Shown: one piece after another, positions 45,749-55,095 of the stretch
Layout: each line of letters begins with the position of its first letter
How positions within the stretch are numbered: position 1 is the first letter of the stretch
Assembly (NCBI GenBank): GCA_002835545.1
Contig: PIZK01000010.1
Coordinates: 153,155-217,154 of the forward strand
Length of the DNA: 64,000 nucleotides
Reading direction: 5' to 3'
From: Alteromonadales bacterium alter-6D02
Lineage (GTDB): Bacteria; Pseudomonadota; Gammaproteobacteria; Enterobacterales; Psychrobiaceae
Notes under the pieces: generated by a model
The model's input: the letters and a program-made list of their open reading frames with translations, nothing else
Databases searched by the model: none
Told to the model about the DNA's origin: nothing
Translations under genes and position numbers: made by a program

Positions 45749-47771
45749 TAAAATGAACCTGTTAACCCAAGAGCAAAAAATACTGCCAGCACTGTGGGCT
45801 GTCACATTGGCGTGTAGTGTGACAGGCGCTGCTACTTTTTTTATTAATAATCATACTGTCTGGATACAGTGGTCTGTACTTGTTCATATTGTCACTGGGG
45901 TTGCTTGTAGCTTGGGCTTGTTATTCTTTTTAGTGAGTCACTTTCGCCGGACTATCGCCTTTCGCCGAATCCGAGTGTTTACCAGTGGGCTGTTAATACT
46001 TTTTATCTTTATCGCTTTTAGCTATACCGGTTGGTATTTGTTGTTTTTGGGGCAAAAAGAAAGTGAGCATTGGGTTTACCTTACTCATATTATTAGCTCG
46101 GGCTTGTTTATTGTTTTTTTGGCTTTGCATCTCTTTTTACACCGTTTTTTATTACCTCAACGACGACGTGAAAGTGCAGAGCCTAAGTTTCCGAGTATTA
46201 TTCATGGAACCAGTAAAGTGGTGTTATGGTTTAATGTGGCAATAGTCGGATTAATAATTGGTTTGAGTGTAGTTTATCAGTACTCGTTGAAAGCATACTC
46301 CACACAGCCTCAAGTAGATAACTATGAATTACCTTATGGACCACATCCATTTCGTCCCAGTCAAACGGAAAGTGCAACCAATACATTTATTGATAAGAGA
46401 CAAATAGGTAATTCTCATAAATGCCTCGCTTGCCATGAAGATATCGGACGGCAATGGGTTGCTTCTGTACACAAAGAAGCAGCTTCAGACCCTACTTATG
46501 TGACCAATATTAAGACATTGGTAAATAGTAAGGGGATTACTGCTACACGTTACTGCGAAGGCTGCCATGCGCCAGTTGCATTACTATCAGGTGAACTGTC
46601 ACCCGGAGGAAAACATGGTGCCGTGAGTGACACGATGGCTAATCAAGAGGGAGTGTCGTGTTTAGGTTGTCATGGGATAAATAAATTGGTTCATTTAAAG
46701 GGGGTCGCTAGTTATCAATTTAAACCTAAGCAAGATTATCTTTTTGCCCAGAGTAATAATGAGTGGCTAACTCGCCTAAATAATTTACTGATTAGAGTTA
46801 AGCCAGACCAGCATATTAAAGATCTGGGTAAGCCACTGTTCAAGGAATCAAAATACTGCTCTACCTGTCACAGTCAATTTATGGATAAAGACATGAATGA
46901 TTGGGGGTGGGTAAAAATGCAAGATGAGTATGGCCAGTGGTTAGAAAGCCCATTTTCTAACCAGCATCAAGAAAACTTTTCAGATGCGAACGTGAGTCGT
47001 TGCCAAGATTGCCATATGCCATTAGTTGAGTCTAGTGATCCTTCGGCGGACAAAAATGGCAAGATTAGATCACATCACTACCCAGCAGCCAATACATTAT
47101 TACCAACGTTACGTGGTGATAAAGAACAGTTAGCAGCGGTAAAGTCTTTTCTTCAAGCGAACAAATTACGTGTCAGTATTGATAAACCTAGTCGTCAAAA
47201 CGCCTTACAAACACTTCATGCTGTAGATGAGCGGTTAAGGGATTCAAGTGAAGCACCGTATTATTATTATTTAGGTGAACAAGCAAAGATAAATATCATT
47301 GTGAGTAATCAAGGTGTGGGGCACAGTTTTCCTGGAGGGACTATTGATATTAACCAAGCATGGCTTGAGTTTATCGTCGTTGATGCTCAAGGGCGGGATG
47401 TGTTTGCTAGTGGATTGATTGACAGCAACAATTTTGTTGATAAAAAAGCACACTTTTATCGCTCGTTACCTGTTGATAAGCAAGGTCGCTTAGTTTGGAA
47501 ACATGATTTATTTAATCGGGTAGGCGAGTCCTTCAAGCGGGTGATCAAAGCGGGTGAGTCAGATTTAGTCGCTTACGAGTTTGCTTTACCATCATGGGTT
47601 AAGTCACCGATTACTTTAACGGCAACATTAAAATATCGAAAATTAAACGAACGTTATGCTCGCTGGGCGTTAAAAGATAAATATGTCACCATCCCTGTTG
47701 TAAATATGGCATGGGATAGTCTCTCTATCCCAGTAAAAATAAGACAAGAGGTCGAAGACAATAGCCAGTAG
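45741..47771 (+). CDS. Membrane-bound pentahaem cytochrome c
   Basis: About 676 residues from ATG 45741, which overlaps the stop of the previous gene by 8 bases; the earlier in-frame ATG at 45684 lies deep in that gene. Four membrane helices (about 17-36, 43-63, 78-98, 108-130; a fifth near 165-185) precede a periplasmic part with five CxxCH haem sites: CLACH, CEGCH, CLGCH, CSTCH and CQDCH at about residues 227, 271, 306, 372 and 420. Layout is like cytochrome c-554-type multihaem proteins. The last 180 residues form a beta-rich domain. Probably passes electrons from the quinol pool or receives them; partner is the coupled CRTAC1-like protein. Confidence 0.88.
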   Translation: MNNKMNLLTQEQKILPALWAVTLACSVTGAATFFINNHTVWIQWSVLVHIVTGVACSLGLLFFLVSHFRRTIAFRRIRVFTSGLLILFIFIAFSYTGWYLLFLGQKESEHWVYLTHIISSGLFIVFLALHLFLHRFLLPQRRRESAEPKFPSIIHGTSKVVLWFNVAIVGLIIGLSVVYQYSLKAYSTQPQVDNYELPYGPHPFRPSQTESATNTFIDKRQIGNSHKCLACHEDIGRQWVASVHKEAASDPTYVTNIKTLVNSKGITATRYCEGCHAPVALLSGELSPGGKHGAVSDTMANQEGVSCLGCHGINKLVHLKGVASYQFKPKQDYLFAQSNNEWLTRLNNLLIRVKPDQHIKDLGKPLFKESKYCSTCHSQFMDKDMNDWGWVKMQDEYGQWLESPFSNQHQENFSDANVSRCQDCHMPLVESSDPSADKNGKIRSHHYPAANTLLPTLRGDKEQLAAVKSFLQANKLRVSIDKPSRQNALQTLHAVDERLRDSSEAPYYYYLGEQAKINIIVSNQGVGHSFPGGTIDINQAWLEFIVVDAQGRDVFASGLIDSNNFVDKKAHFYRSLPVDKQGRLVWKHDLFNRVGESFKRVIKAGESDLVAYEFALPSWVKSPITLTATLKYRKLNERYARWALKDKYVTIPVVNMAWDSLSIPVKIRQEVEDNSQ

Positions 47772-47873
47772 TCTAAGAATTTATATGCTCATTTGGCGCA
47801 ATAGCGACTTAATAACACTAGGATGGAGTAATGGGCGTGAAGGGTAGTTACATATACTCTGTTATTCTTACTA

Positions 47874-48428
47874 TTAAGTACATAGGGTGGTGAGTTGCTG
47901 AATAGTTTGTAAGTAACCTTGCTCGTCATAAGCTTTTGATGATTGATTCATGAAACCGTGATGGTAAGGAGCAATCTGACAAGTTGTTTTTGTCGATTGG
48001 CTTAACTGTTGAGCGACGATCGCTACATCAAAGCTTGCTTCTTGTTTTGCAAAAATTATGGTGGTTTCGGTTTGAGGCTTAAGCTTCAAATGATGCCTAA
48101 TCTGTGAGGGGTACAAACAAACTACTTGGCTGTGGTGAGGCTCTGGCAAGGCTGATAAGCGCCAAGCTACACTGGCTCCAGCACTAAAACCAACCACGAG
48201 TCCAAATTGTTGTTTGGCTAGTTCTTTGAGTGCCATCTCTAAAAATTGGTCGTGTCCGCAGTGAGTCATGAAATGGTGATATGCATCCTCTTCATTACCA
48301 AAACCAAGATATTGTTGCTGATAAGGGTCAACAATAGAGATGTTATGCCCCAGCTGAATAAAATGTTTTGTTATCAGGTCAGTGCTGTGACATAGACCAA
48401 AGATATCGGTGATAAATAAAATATTCAT
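47874..48428 (-). CDS. Dienelactone hydrolase-like alpha/beta hydrolase
   Basis: 184 residues, cytoplasmic. The nucleophile elbow is GFSAGASVAW (about residues 80-89), so the nucleophile is Ser and not the Cys of classical dienelactone hydrolases. TDIFGLC at the N-terminus is the DLH-type oxyanion strand (DIFG), and the His is probably in PYHHGFMNQ near residue 155. Shorter than typical DLH (about 230). The substrate is unknown. No ribosome binding site stands out. Single gene, converging with the cytochrome. Confidence 0.75.
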   Translation of the reverse strand: MNILFITDIFGLCHSTDLITKHFIQLGHNISIVDPYQQQYLGFGNEEDAYHHFMTHCGHDQFLEMALKELAKQQFGLVVGFSAGASVAWRLSALPEPHHSQVVCLYPSQIRHHLKLKPQTETTIIFAKQEASFDVAIVAQQLSQSTKTTCQIAPYHHGFMNQSSKAYDEQGYLQTIQQLTTLCT

Positions 48429-48557
48429 GTGTGTAATGACTTAGTTTGTTGTCTGAAGATATTAAAGGCTAATACTACGATAGATTAGTGTTGTTGTATA
48501 ACTGATTAAACCTGTTATGTTTAGTTTAAAGATGTCGTTAAATTAGGTTTAATATAA

Positions 48558-50159
48558 ATGGTTGCTCGTAAAAGTTATTTAAAAGCGGATATTGTCATTA
48601 TCTATCAAGATAGTGATACGATTAAGCATGTTATTGAACAAGTCAGGCATTTAAACCTAAGCTTTCATCCTCTTAAATTCTCCGCTGATGCGGCGAATGA
48701 ATTGGTGGCAATCCAACCTAAAATATTACTATTTTCGTCAAACCAACTGATCAAAAGCATCGAGTTTTATGTCAGCTTTCTTGAAAAACATGCTAAGAAG
48801 ATGTCACAACATCGTGCGATTTTATTAACTGGCCATAAAGATTACATCAAGGCTTTTGTTGCATGTGAAAACGGCCTGTTTGATGATTACGCTATAATCA
48901 GCCCACTGAACGATCCGCACCGCTTAACATTAATTTTGTTAAAATCATTGCAGTTGGTCAATACACATAATCTAGATGGGCTCAGTGAATTGATGGCTAA
49001 TGGCGAGCTGGAACTTGCCTCCTGTATCAGTCATGGTTTGGAGTTGAAAGAGCAATTACTATCAAGTATTAATCAATGTGAATCTAGCATTGTCGAAACA
49101 ACCAAGCGAGTGAGTCAAGATGAAACGTTGGTTGAAGAAGTGGAGAGGGCAGTCAAAGAAGAGTTAAATCAATTGACTGGCGTGCTTAATAACAAGTTTG
49201 GTCAACTTATTGAGCAACTTTTAGATGTTGATAAAATTCAACGTGCAGTAACAGAGCGAATAGCTGCCCCTCATCAATCTCATTCTATTAACATTAATGG
49301 GGAGCAGGCCACAGCAACCTTAACAGATATCGATAAGCCGTTAAGTAGTGATAGTGAACGTACCAACAATAATGCTGACGGTATAGAGCGAACTATTATT
49401 ATCGCTGAACCTTCTGAGCTCTTCGCTAAAGTGTTAGGGGAAATTTTTGAAGCACAAGGTTTTAAGATTATATATACGCAAGATGGCCCACAGACATTAC
49501 TCGCCATCAAAAAACACCAACCAGATGCGCTGTTAACGGAATATGAGTTACCTAAATTAAATGGTTTGGATTTGACCACAAAGTTACGGACTTTAGGATT
49601 TAAATTACCCATCGTCGCACTAACTCAGGCAAAACATAAACCCTACATTGTTAAATGGATTCCGTTAGGCTTGAATGCTTACCTAGTTAAACCTTCCAGC
49701 CGAAGTGCCATTTTAAATACTGTTCTGGAAGAGATAAAAAACCCATGGCAAGTTCTCGAGCAGCAATTAATTGATGGAGACATCGAAATAAAATGGCACC
49801 CTCAATATTCTGTGGGTCACTCAGAAATGGACAAGCACCATCAAATATTATTCTCACTGGTCAATAAATTTTTTCATAGTCATGATGATCCCGATGTATT
49901 GAGTGAGATTCTAGCTCAGCTGACTCATTATATTGGATTACATTTTTCTGCTGAAGAGCAACTGATGGCACAAATACATTACCCCAAATTGGCTATTCAT
50001 CAACAACAGCACCAAGACTTGGTGGATAAAGTTGAGCAAGTGGTTGAACGTGTGGATTTTAACGATGTTGATAGTCATAACCGCGTTGCGATGTTCCTCT
50101 ACAAATGGCTAGCAAAACATATATTAAAGTCAGATATGGATTATAAAAACTATCTATGA
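48558..50159 (+). CDS. Receiver-like and hemerythrin domain signalling protein
   Basis: 533 residues. Residues 1-140 look like a degenerate receiver domain (ADIVIIYQDSDTIKHVIEQV start). About 165-230 is an acidic coiled coil. A second receiver spans about 279-395; the phospho-acceptor position is Glu328 (LLTEYELPKLNG), and the Lys (YLVKPS) and Thr (VALTQAK) are kept. A bacterial hemerythrin domain at 412-533 has all diiron ligands: MDKHHQIL, GLHFSAEEQLM, YPKLAIHQQQHQDL and WLAKHILKSDMDY. It should bind O2 (or sense iron/redox) and relay this. No DNA-binding or GGDEF output is attached, so the output partner is unknown. Confidence 0.9.
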   Translation: MVARKSYLKADIVIIYQDSDTIKHVIEQVRHLNLSFHPLKFSADAANELVAIQPKILLFSSNQLIKSIEFYVSFLEKHAKKMSQHRAILLTGHKDYIKAFVACENGLFDDYAIISPLNDPHRLTLILLKSLQLVNTHNLDGLSELMANGELELASCISHGLELKEQLLSSINQCESSIVETTKRVSQDETLVEEVERAVKEELNQLTGVLNNKFGQLIEQLLDVDKIQRAVTERIAAPHQSHSININGEQATATLTDIDKPLSSDSERTNNNADGIERTIIIAEPSELFAKVLGEIFEAQGFKIIYTQDGPQTLLAIKKHQPDALLTEYELPKLNGLDLTTKLRTLGFKLPIVALTQAKHKPYIVKWIPLGLNAYLVKPSSRSAILNTVLEEIKNPWQVLEQQLIDGDIEIKWHPQYSVGHSEMDKHHQILFSLVNKFFHSHDDPDVLSEILAQLTHYIGLHFSAEEQLMAQIHYPKLAIHQQQHQDLVDKVEQVVERVDFNDVDSHNRVAMFLYKWLAKHILKSDMDYKNYL

Positions 50160-50173
50160 ACCGTTTAGAGTTG

Positions 50174-50653
50174 TTACGTTGTGCTTGCGATATAGCCTTC
50201 ATCAACCTCAAGGGATGTTGACTCTGCAGCTGCTCTTGCTAAATCATCCACTCGTTCATTTTCGGTGTGGCCGCTATGACCCTTGACCCAATGCCATTGA
50301 ACTTGGTGGCGTTGACATTGCTGATCAAGTTGCTGCCACAAGTCGACGTTTTTGACCGGTGTTTTATTGCTCGTTTGCCAATTGCGTTTTTTCCAGTTCA
50401 CTAGCCATGATGTAATGCCTTGGCGAACGTACTGACTGTCTGTGGTTAAGCTAACCGCGCAGGGTTCTTTTAATGCTGATAACGCTTTAATTGCTGCGAG
50501 CATTTCCATTCGGTTATTGGTGGTTAATTGATAACCAGAAGATAGTTCTTTTTTATGGTTAGCGTAAATTAATAGTGCACCGTAGCCGCCGGGACCGGGA
50601 TTTCCTAAACAAGAACCATCAGTAAATACATCTACCTGTTTCAGCTTGCTCAT
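50174..50653 (-). CDS. rnhA: Ribonuclease HI
   Basis: 159 residues. Cleaves RNA in RNA-DNA hybrids. The catalytic carboxylates are in [17 protein letters not shown] (Asp), [10 protein letters not shown] (Glu), [12 protein letters not shown] (Asp) and [13 protein letters not shown] (Asp); the flexible-loop His is in [12 protein letters not shown]. Divergent from dnaQ by 55 bases, the same arrangement as E. coli. Confidence 0.97.
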   Translation of the reverse strand: MSKLKQVDVFTDGSCLGNPGPGGYGALLIYANHKKELSSGYQLTTNNRMEMLAAIKALSALKEPCAVSLTTDSQYVRQGITSWLVNWKKRNWQTSNKTPVKNVDLWQQLDQQCQRHQVQWHWVKGHSGHTENERVDDLARAAAESTSLEVDEGYIASTT

Positions 50654-50708
50654 TGAGTTGTTACCATAGGGAATAATTTTTAAGAAGTATATCGTAAAGA
50701 GTATTGAT

Positions 50709-51449
50709 ATGGCAGAGCAAACATATAGCCGTCAGGTAGTGCTTGATACCGAAACAACCGGTATGAACCAAGCGGGTGGTCCCATTTATCAAGGCCATAA
50801 AATCATTGAAATTGGTTGTGTTGAGGTCATTAACCGCCGTTTAACGGGTCGACATTATCACGTCTATGTCAATCCTGGTCGTGCAGTTGATGAAGAGGCG
50901 TTTCAAGTTCACGGGATAAGTGACGAGTTTTTACGTGATAAACCGACATTTGCTCAAGTGGCCAGTGAGTTTGTTGAATTTATACAAGGTGCAGAATTAG
51001 TTATCCATAATGCGCCCTTTGATGTCAGCTTTATGGATTATGAGTTTGACATGCTTGGCCAAGGCATTCCTAAAACGTCTGAAATGAGCGGTATCCTTGA
51101 TACATTAGTCATGGCAAAACAAATGCATCCGGGTCAGCGTAATAGCCTTGATGCTTTATGTAAACGCTATGGTATCGATAACTCCTCTCGAGAGCTTCAC
51201 GGCGCATTATTAGATGCTGAAATCCTTGCTGATGTATATTTAGCAATGACAGGTGGCCAAACATCTTTAAATTTAGCCAATGAGGCCGAGAACGATGGTG
51301 ATGGCGCTGCGATACAGGCCGTTAATCCAGCATTGGCACTAAAAGTTCTAGCCGCGACAGAAAGTGAATTAAATGCCCATACCGAACGGCTAGAACTAGT
51401 TAAAAGCAAAGGTGGTCAGTGTTTGTGGTTGGGTGAACCGCAAGAATAA
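50709..51449 (+). CDS. dnaQ: DNA polymerase III epsilon subunit
   Basis: 246 residues. Proofreading 3'-5' exonuclease of the replicase. Exo I motif VLDTETTGM, Exo [16 protein letters not shown], Exo [26 protein letters not shown] contains the general-base His. The C-terminal part, which binds the polymerase alpha subunit, includes the usual AL.VL.AT.SE... pattern. Divergent from rnhA; followed 24 bases on by the TIGR03503 gene. Confidence 0.97.
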   Translation: MAEQTYSRQVVLDTETTGMNQAGGPIYQGHKIIEIGCVEVINRRLTGRHYHVYVNPGRAVDEEAFQVHGISDEFLRDKPTFAQVASEFVEFIQGAELVIHNAPFDVSFMDYEFDMLGQGIPKTSEMSGILDTLVMAKQMHPGQRNSLDALCKRYGIDNSSRELHGALLDAEILADVYLAMTGGQTSLNLANEAENDGDGAAIQAVNPALALKVLAATESELNAHTERLELVKSKGGQCLWLGEPQE

Positions 51450-51473
51450 TTAATACAACAATAGGGGATAAGG

Positions 51474-52775
51474 TTGAGATTCTTAATTAGTTTACTTGTG
51501 TTAATAGCAAGCATGTCAGTACCGACCAAAGTGTGGGCTGCAACCACTGCTAATGAACAACAAAAGATTAAATTATTGTCAAATCGCTTTCGTGTCGATC
51601 AAGCTGTTGAAAGCATAATATTTATTATTGAGCGCAAGCCGGGTTCTGCACCGATAATTTTAGTGCGTCCTGATGGCAGTAAACTCTACTCCAATCGTAA
51701 TGTCGAGAATGTGCGCTGGATGGATGGTAATTCAGGGGACATGATTGAGATCACAGGGCCGATGATTGGCCCGTGGCAGATCATCGGTGACATTTTACCA
51801 AGCAGTGAAGTGCGTTTAGCAACCTCCTTGTCATTAAAAATTGATCACATCCCAGATGAGCTATTTATCGGTGAAGATATCAAGTTGACAGCAAAGATAG
51901 AGTTTAATAATGAGCTGTTAGCATTGGGGCGTGTAGACGACCTAATTGGTTTAAATGTATTCCTACGCAGTAAAGATATTGTTGATAACGATAATTTTGG
52001 TGCGGGGACTTTTATTATTGGTGACTATACCGATAACGGTTTAGGTTTTGACGAGCGCCGTGGTGATGGTGTGTTCACTGGCCGATTAAACCTTGATAAA
52101 CCTTACGGACCTTATACTTTACTTGTACGAGCTGAAAATAAAGTATTTGAGCGAGAAGTGTCACAAGAACTGTTTCTAAGACCTAAACCAGTAAAAGTTG
52201 ATTTAATTTCAGCAGCGATAGGGGGGAGCTATGCATTACGCTTTATCACCAATGCAGAGGCGGTGGACTTAGCTGGGACTGCCATTCAAATTAAGGTTAA
52301 GCACCCTGATAACACCGTCGAACAACTTAGTGTTAATGGATTGGTTGCGAATCACTTATTTAGGTTAAGTAAAGTCAGTGCGCCTGGACGATATAAAATA
52401 GATGTGGATGTATTCGGTAAAACAACCTCTGGGCGAGATTTTAAAGTATCTCTTAAGCAGCTCAAATTTAAGATTGCTGCCCCGGCAGCTAAACAAGCAG
52501 AAGAAGAACAAATAACCTTTGATAAAGAACGTGAGGCTGAGTTTAAAAAACAGCAGCGCGCAAAGCAGTTAAAAGAAAAGCAGCAACGTGAAGAAAAACA
52601 AACATCCCTTATCATTATCATAGTCATGGTTAATGTAATTATCTTATTACTGGGTGGGTTATTGATGTGGTTCTTTTTACGCACCAAAAAACCAAAAGTG
52701 TCAAAAGATGATAAAGGAGATGATGCAAAAGAAAAGAAAAAGGCTGGCGACAAAGAAAAGGATAACAAGAAATAG
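51474..52775 (+). CDS. TIGR03503 family membrane protein
   Basis: 433 residues, TTG start with AGGGGATAAGG immediately upstream. Signal peptide about 1-23 (KVWAA site), a periplasmic domain of two or three beta-rich parts to about 345 (VRPDGSKLYSNRN, FIGEDIKLTAKIEFN, RRGDGVFTGRLNL), a basic coiled coil (345-380), one membrane helix (about 380-402) and a lysine/aspartate-rich cytoplasmic tail. This matches the TIGR03503 family of Shewanella, Vibrio and Pseudoalteromonas; function unknown. It follows dnaQ and precedes the tRNA-Asp cluster. Confidence 0.82.
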   Translation: MRFLISLLVLIASMSVPTKVWAATTANEQQKIKLLSNRFRVDQAVESIIFIIERKPGSAPIILVRPDGSKLYSNRNVENVRWMDGNSGDMIEITGPMIGPWQIIGDILPSSEVRLATSLSLKIDHIPDELFIGEDIKLTAKIEFNNELLALGRVDDLIGLNVFLRSKDIVDNDNFGAGTFIIGDYTDNGLGFDERRGDGVFTGRLNLDKPYGPYTLLVRAENKVFEREVSQELFLRPKPVKVDLISAAIGGSYALRFITNAEAVDLAGTAIQIKVKHPDNTVEQLSVNGLVANHLFRLSKVSAPGRYKIDVDVFGKTTSGRDFKVSLKQLKFKIAAPAAKQAEEEQITFDKEREAEFKKQQRAKQLKEKQQREEKQTSLIIIIVMVNVIILLLGGLLMWFFLRTKKPKVSKDDKGDDAKEKKKAGDKEKDNKK

Positions 52776-52854
52776 CCTTTTTGCTCATTATTTGATTTTT
52801 TTGATGTTATTTTCAACGGTTAAACGATTTTTTTACGATAGATAAAAAAACTGG

Positions 52855-52890
52855 TTGACTAGAATTGGTCACATACGTATTATCCACCCC
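52855..52890 (+). promoter_or_regulatory. Strong stable-RNA promoter for the tRNA-Asp cluster
   Basis: TTGACT (52855-52860) and TATTAT (52878-52883) are separated by 17 bases and followed by CCACCCCGC, a GC-rich discriminator typical of stringently controlled tRNA/rRNA promoters. Confidence 0.8.
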
Positions 52891-52959
52891 GCTGACAACG
52901 AGACGGCTTCTAAAGAAGTCTTTTAGTGAGCAACGATGGAAACATCAAGTAAGCGAAGC

Positions 52960-53036
52960 GGAGTGGTAGTTCAGTTGGTTAGAATACCGGCCTGTCACGC
53001 CGGGGGTCGCGGGTTCGAGTCCCGTCCACTCCGCCA
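52960..53036 (+). tRNA. tRNA-Asp (GTC), copy 1
   Basis: 77 bases. Acceptor GGAGTGG pairs with CCACTCC, discriminator G then encoded CCA. Anticodon loop CCTGTCACG gives GTC; T-arm GGGTTCGAGTCCC. Confidence 0.97.
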
Positions 53037-53068
53037 ATTACTTATGTCAACATCAATTATTATGCAGC

Positions 53069-53145
53069 GGAGTGGTAGTTCAGTTGGTTAGAATACCGGC
53101 CTGTCACGCCGGGGGTCGCGGGTTCGAGTCCCGTCCACTCCGCCA
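53069..53145 (+). tRNA. tRNA-Asp (GTC), copy 2
   Basis: Identical in sequence to copy 1, including encoded CCA; 32-base spacer. Confidence 0.97.
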
Positions 53146-53172
53146 ACATAATAAAATAAAGAAGCTTAGTGT

Positions 53173-53249
53173 GGAGTGGTAGTTCAGTTGGTTAGAATAC
53201 CGGCCTGTCACGCCGGGGGTCGCGGGTTCGAGTCCCGTCCACTCCGCCA
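53173..53249 (+). tRNA. tRNA-Asp (GTC), copy 3
   Basis: Identical to copies 1 and 2; 27-base spacer. Confidence 0.97.
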
Positions 53250-53338
53250 ACATCTTCTTTATGAATTAAACAAAATGTTAATTTATGATATTTCAGCCTG
53301 TGACAAGTTGTTTTATCAATAGTAAATTAGCGATACGT

Positions 53339-53415
53339 GGAGTGGTAGTTCAGTTGGTTAGAATACCGGCCTGTCACGCCGGGGGTCGCGGGTTCGAGTC
53401 CCGTCCACTCCGCCA
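53339..53415 (+). tRNA. tRNA-Asp (GTC), copy 4
   Basis: Identical to the others; the spacer before it is the longest of the array, 89 bases. Confidence 0.97.
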
Positions 53416-53458
53416 ACTTGTTTAGTTCAATACAATTTGTAGATTTAGCATATGATGC

Positions 53459-53535
53459 GGAGTGGTAGTTCAGTTGGTTAGAATACCGGCCTGTCACGCC
53501 GGGGGTCGCGGGTTCGAGTCCCGTCCACTCCGCCA
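53459..53535 (+). tRNA. tRNA-Asp (GTC), copy 5
   Basis: Identical to the others; 43-base spacer. Confidence 0.97.
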
Positions 53536-53602
53536 CTTATGTCAAAATCTAAAATTATCGTTCTACGGTTCTATACTATATTGATTTATCAATATGATAT
53601 AC

Positions 53603-53679
53603 GGAGTGGTAGTTCAGTTGGTTAGAATACCGGCCTGTCACGCCGGGGGTCGCGGGTTCGAGTCCCGTCCACTCCGCCA
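53603..53679 (+). tRNA. tRNA-Asp (GTC), copy 6
   Basis: Identical to the others; last of the array, followed directly by a terminator. Confidence 0.97.
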
Positions 53680-53695
53680 ACACCGATTAGACGAT

Positions 53696-53724
53696 AAAAA
53701 CACCAGCCTAGTGCTGGTTTTTTT
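53696..53724 (+). terminator. Terminator of the tRNA-Asp cluster
   Basis: ACCAGC (53702-53707) pairs with GCTGGT (53713-53718) around CTAGT, followed by a T-run. Confidence 0.85.
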
Positions 53725-53974
53725 ATGCCTGTCGTTTAACTTTTCCCAGTCGTATAGTCTTGCCACCCTGAGCCGCACTTATTCAGAATCTCGTTTCATC
53801 GTTTAACAGTGCTCAAAGTGTTTAAAGTCTTTCCATAAAACCTCAATGGGTCACTGCCCTGAAACACTTACCCCGAGCGCGTTAAAACTTTTGTTACATA
53901 TACAAATCTATTAGTTGTTGCCTTTAGTGTTAAATGATTTAACATTTATCCTTTCAAACTAATATCAGTCACTT
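53725..53974. other. Intergenic region ahead of the RND operon
   Basis: About 250 bases with no supported gene. Presumably carries the efflux operon promoter; no regulator gene is adjacent. Confidence 0.4.
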
Positions 53975-55060
53975 ATGAAAACTTTATCAGTACCTTTAGC
54001 CCTTATTGTTAGTACACTTTTAATTACAGGATGTTCAGAGCCTCAAGCATTACCAGCAGAGAAAGAGAAGAAAGAAGCTGTTTATAAAGTTCCTGTTGAG
54101 ACGGTTCAATTGGCTAATCAAGATATTAGCAATGTGTATCAAACAACAGCGGTCATGGAAGCGCGTGCCGAAAGCAAAGTGACTAATAAAGTGGGTGGTA
54201 TGATAAAAAGGGTCTTAGTCGAAGAGGGCTCATTAGTTAAAAAAGGCCAAGTACTTGCTGAAATAGATGACGAAAGCTACCGTCTCGATTATGAGCGCGC
54301 TACGATTGATTTAGCGTCGATTACAGCTGAATATAATCGGAGTAAACCAAGTAAAGGCAAACAGTTCATTTCAGTTAAAGACCTTGAAAAGCTAGAATTT
54401 TCAGTGCAGTCGAGAGCAAACCAACAAAAAGTATCTGCTTTAAAACTACGCGATAGCAAAGTGGTTTCTCCAATTGATGGTGTGGTTGCTGTTCGTAATA
54501 TCAAACAAGGGAATATGGCACCTAGTAATGGCAGTGAGATGTTCCATATTATCGATCTGAACTCACTCCAAGGTGTTGTTTATTTACCTGAAACAGAGAT
54601 TAGCAATGTTCATTTAGGCCAGCAGGCTAATTTGGTGTTTCCGGCGTTTGGTAATAAACAAGTTGCGGCATCGGTGAGTTTAATTGCGCCTATTGTCGAC
54701 ACTAAAACCGGTACATTTAAAGTGACCCTCACGGTCGATAACTCTAAACAGATCATTAAGCCAGGTATGTTTGCCAAGGTTGCGTTGAAGCTTGATACTC
54801 GCTCAAATGTGCAAACGGTGCCACAAAAGGCCTTAATCGTTACAGACACCGAGACCAGCTTGTTTGTGGTTACTGACAACAAAGCAAGCAAAATCGTGGT
54901 TGAAACAGGTTACGAACAAAATGGTGTTGTTGAGATCCTTACGCCACTTTCTCCAAATGCAAACGTTGTCGTTGTTGGTCATCAAGGATTAAAAACTGAC
55001 AGTGAAGTGGTTATCGTTGGAGAGCCATCACCTGTGAAACACACTACAGCCGCATTATAA
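53975..55060 (+). CDS. RND efflux periplasmic adaptor lipoprotein
   Basis: 361 residues. Lipoprotein signal with LLITGCSE (Cys at residue 20). The HlyD/AcrA-type layout is complete: barrel-sandwich hybrid (SKVTNKVGGMIKRVLVEEGSLVKKGQVLAEID, cited as GGMIKRVLVEEGSLVKKGQ), short hairpin, second half-lipoyl motif VVSPIDGVVAVRNIKQGN, beta-barrel and membrane-proximal domain. The helical hairpin is short. It bridges the pump to an outer-membrane channel, which is not encoded here. No clear ribosome binding site upstream of the ATG. First gene of a three-gene operon; 35 bases to the next. Confidence 0.93.
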   Translation: MKTLSVPLALIVSTLLITGCSEPQALPAEKEKKEAVYKVPVETVQLANQDISNVYQTTAVMEARAESKVTNKVGGMIKRVLVEEGSLVKKGQVLAEIDDESYRLDYERATIDLASITAEYNRSKPSKGKQFISVKDLEKLEFSVQSRANQQKVSALKLRDSKVVSPIDGVVAVRNIKQGNMAPSNGSEMFHIIDLNSLQGVVYLPETEISNVHLGQQANLVFPAFGNKQVAASVSLIAPIVDTKTGTFKVTLTVDNSKQIIKPGMFAKVALKLDTRSNVQTVPQKALIVTDTETSLFVVTDNKASKIVVETGYEQNGVVEILTPLSPNANVVVVGHQGLKTDSEVVIVGEPSPVKHTTAAL

Positions 55061-55095
55061 CGCGTCCTTTGTTATACCTTTAAGAGACTTTTTGT

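Noticed and set aside
53327..53536. 69-codon minus-strand frame across tRNA-Asp copies
   Set aside because: It is the reverse complement of two tRNA genes. The peptide motif WTGLEPATPGVTGRYSNQ is a well-known false protein from tRNA regions.
53594..53806. 70-codon plus-strand frame over tRNA-Asp copy 6
   Set aside because: It reads the tRNA itself (VQLVRIPACHAGGRGFESRP is another common tRNA artefact).
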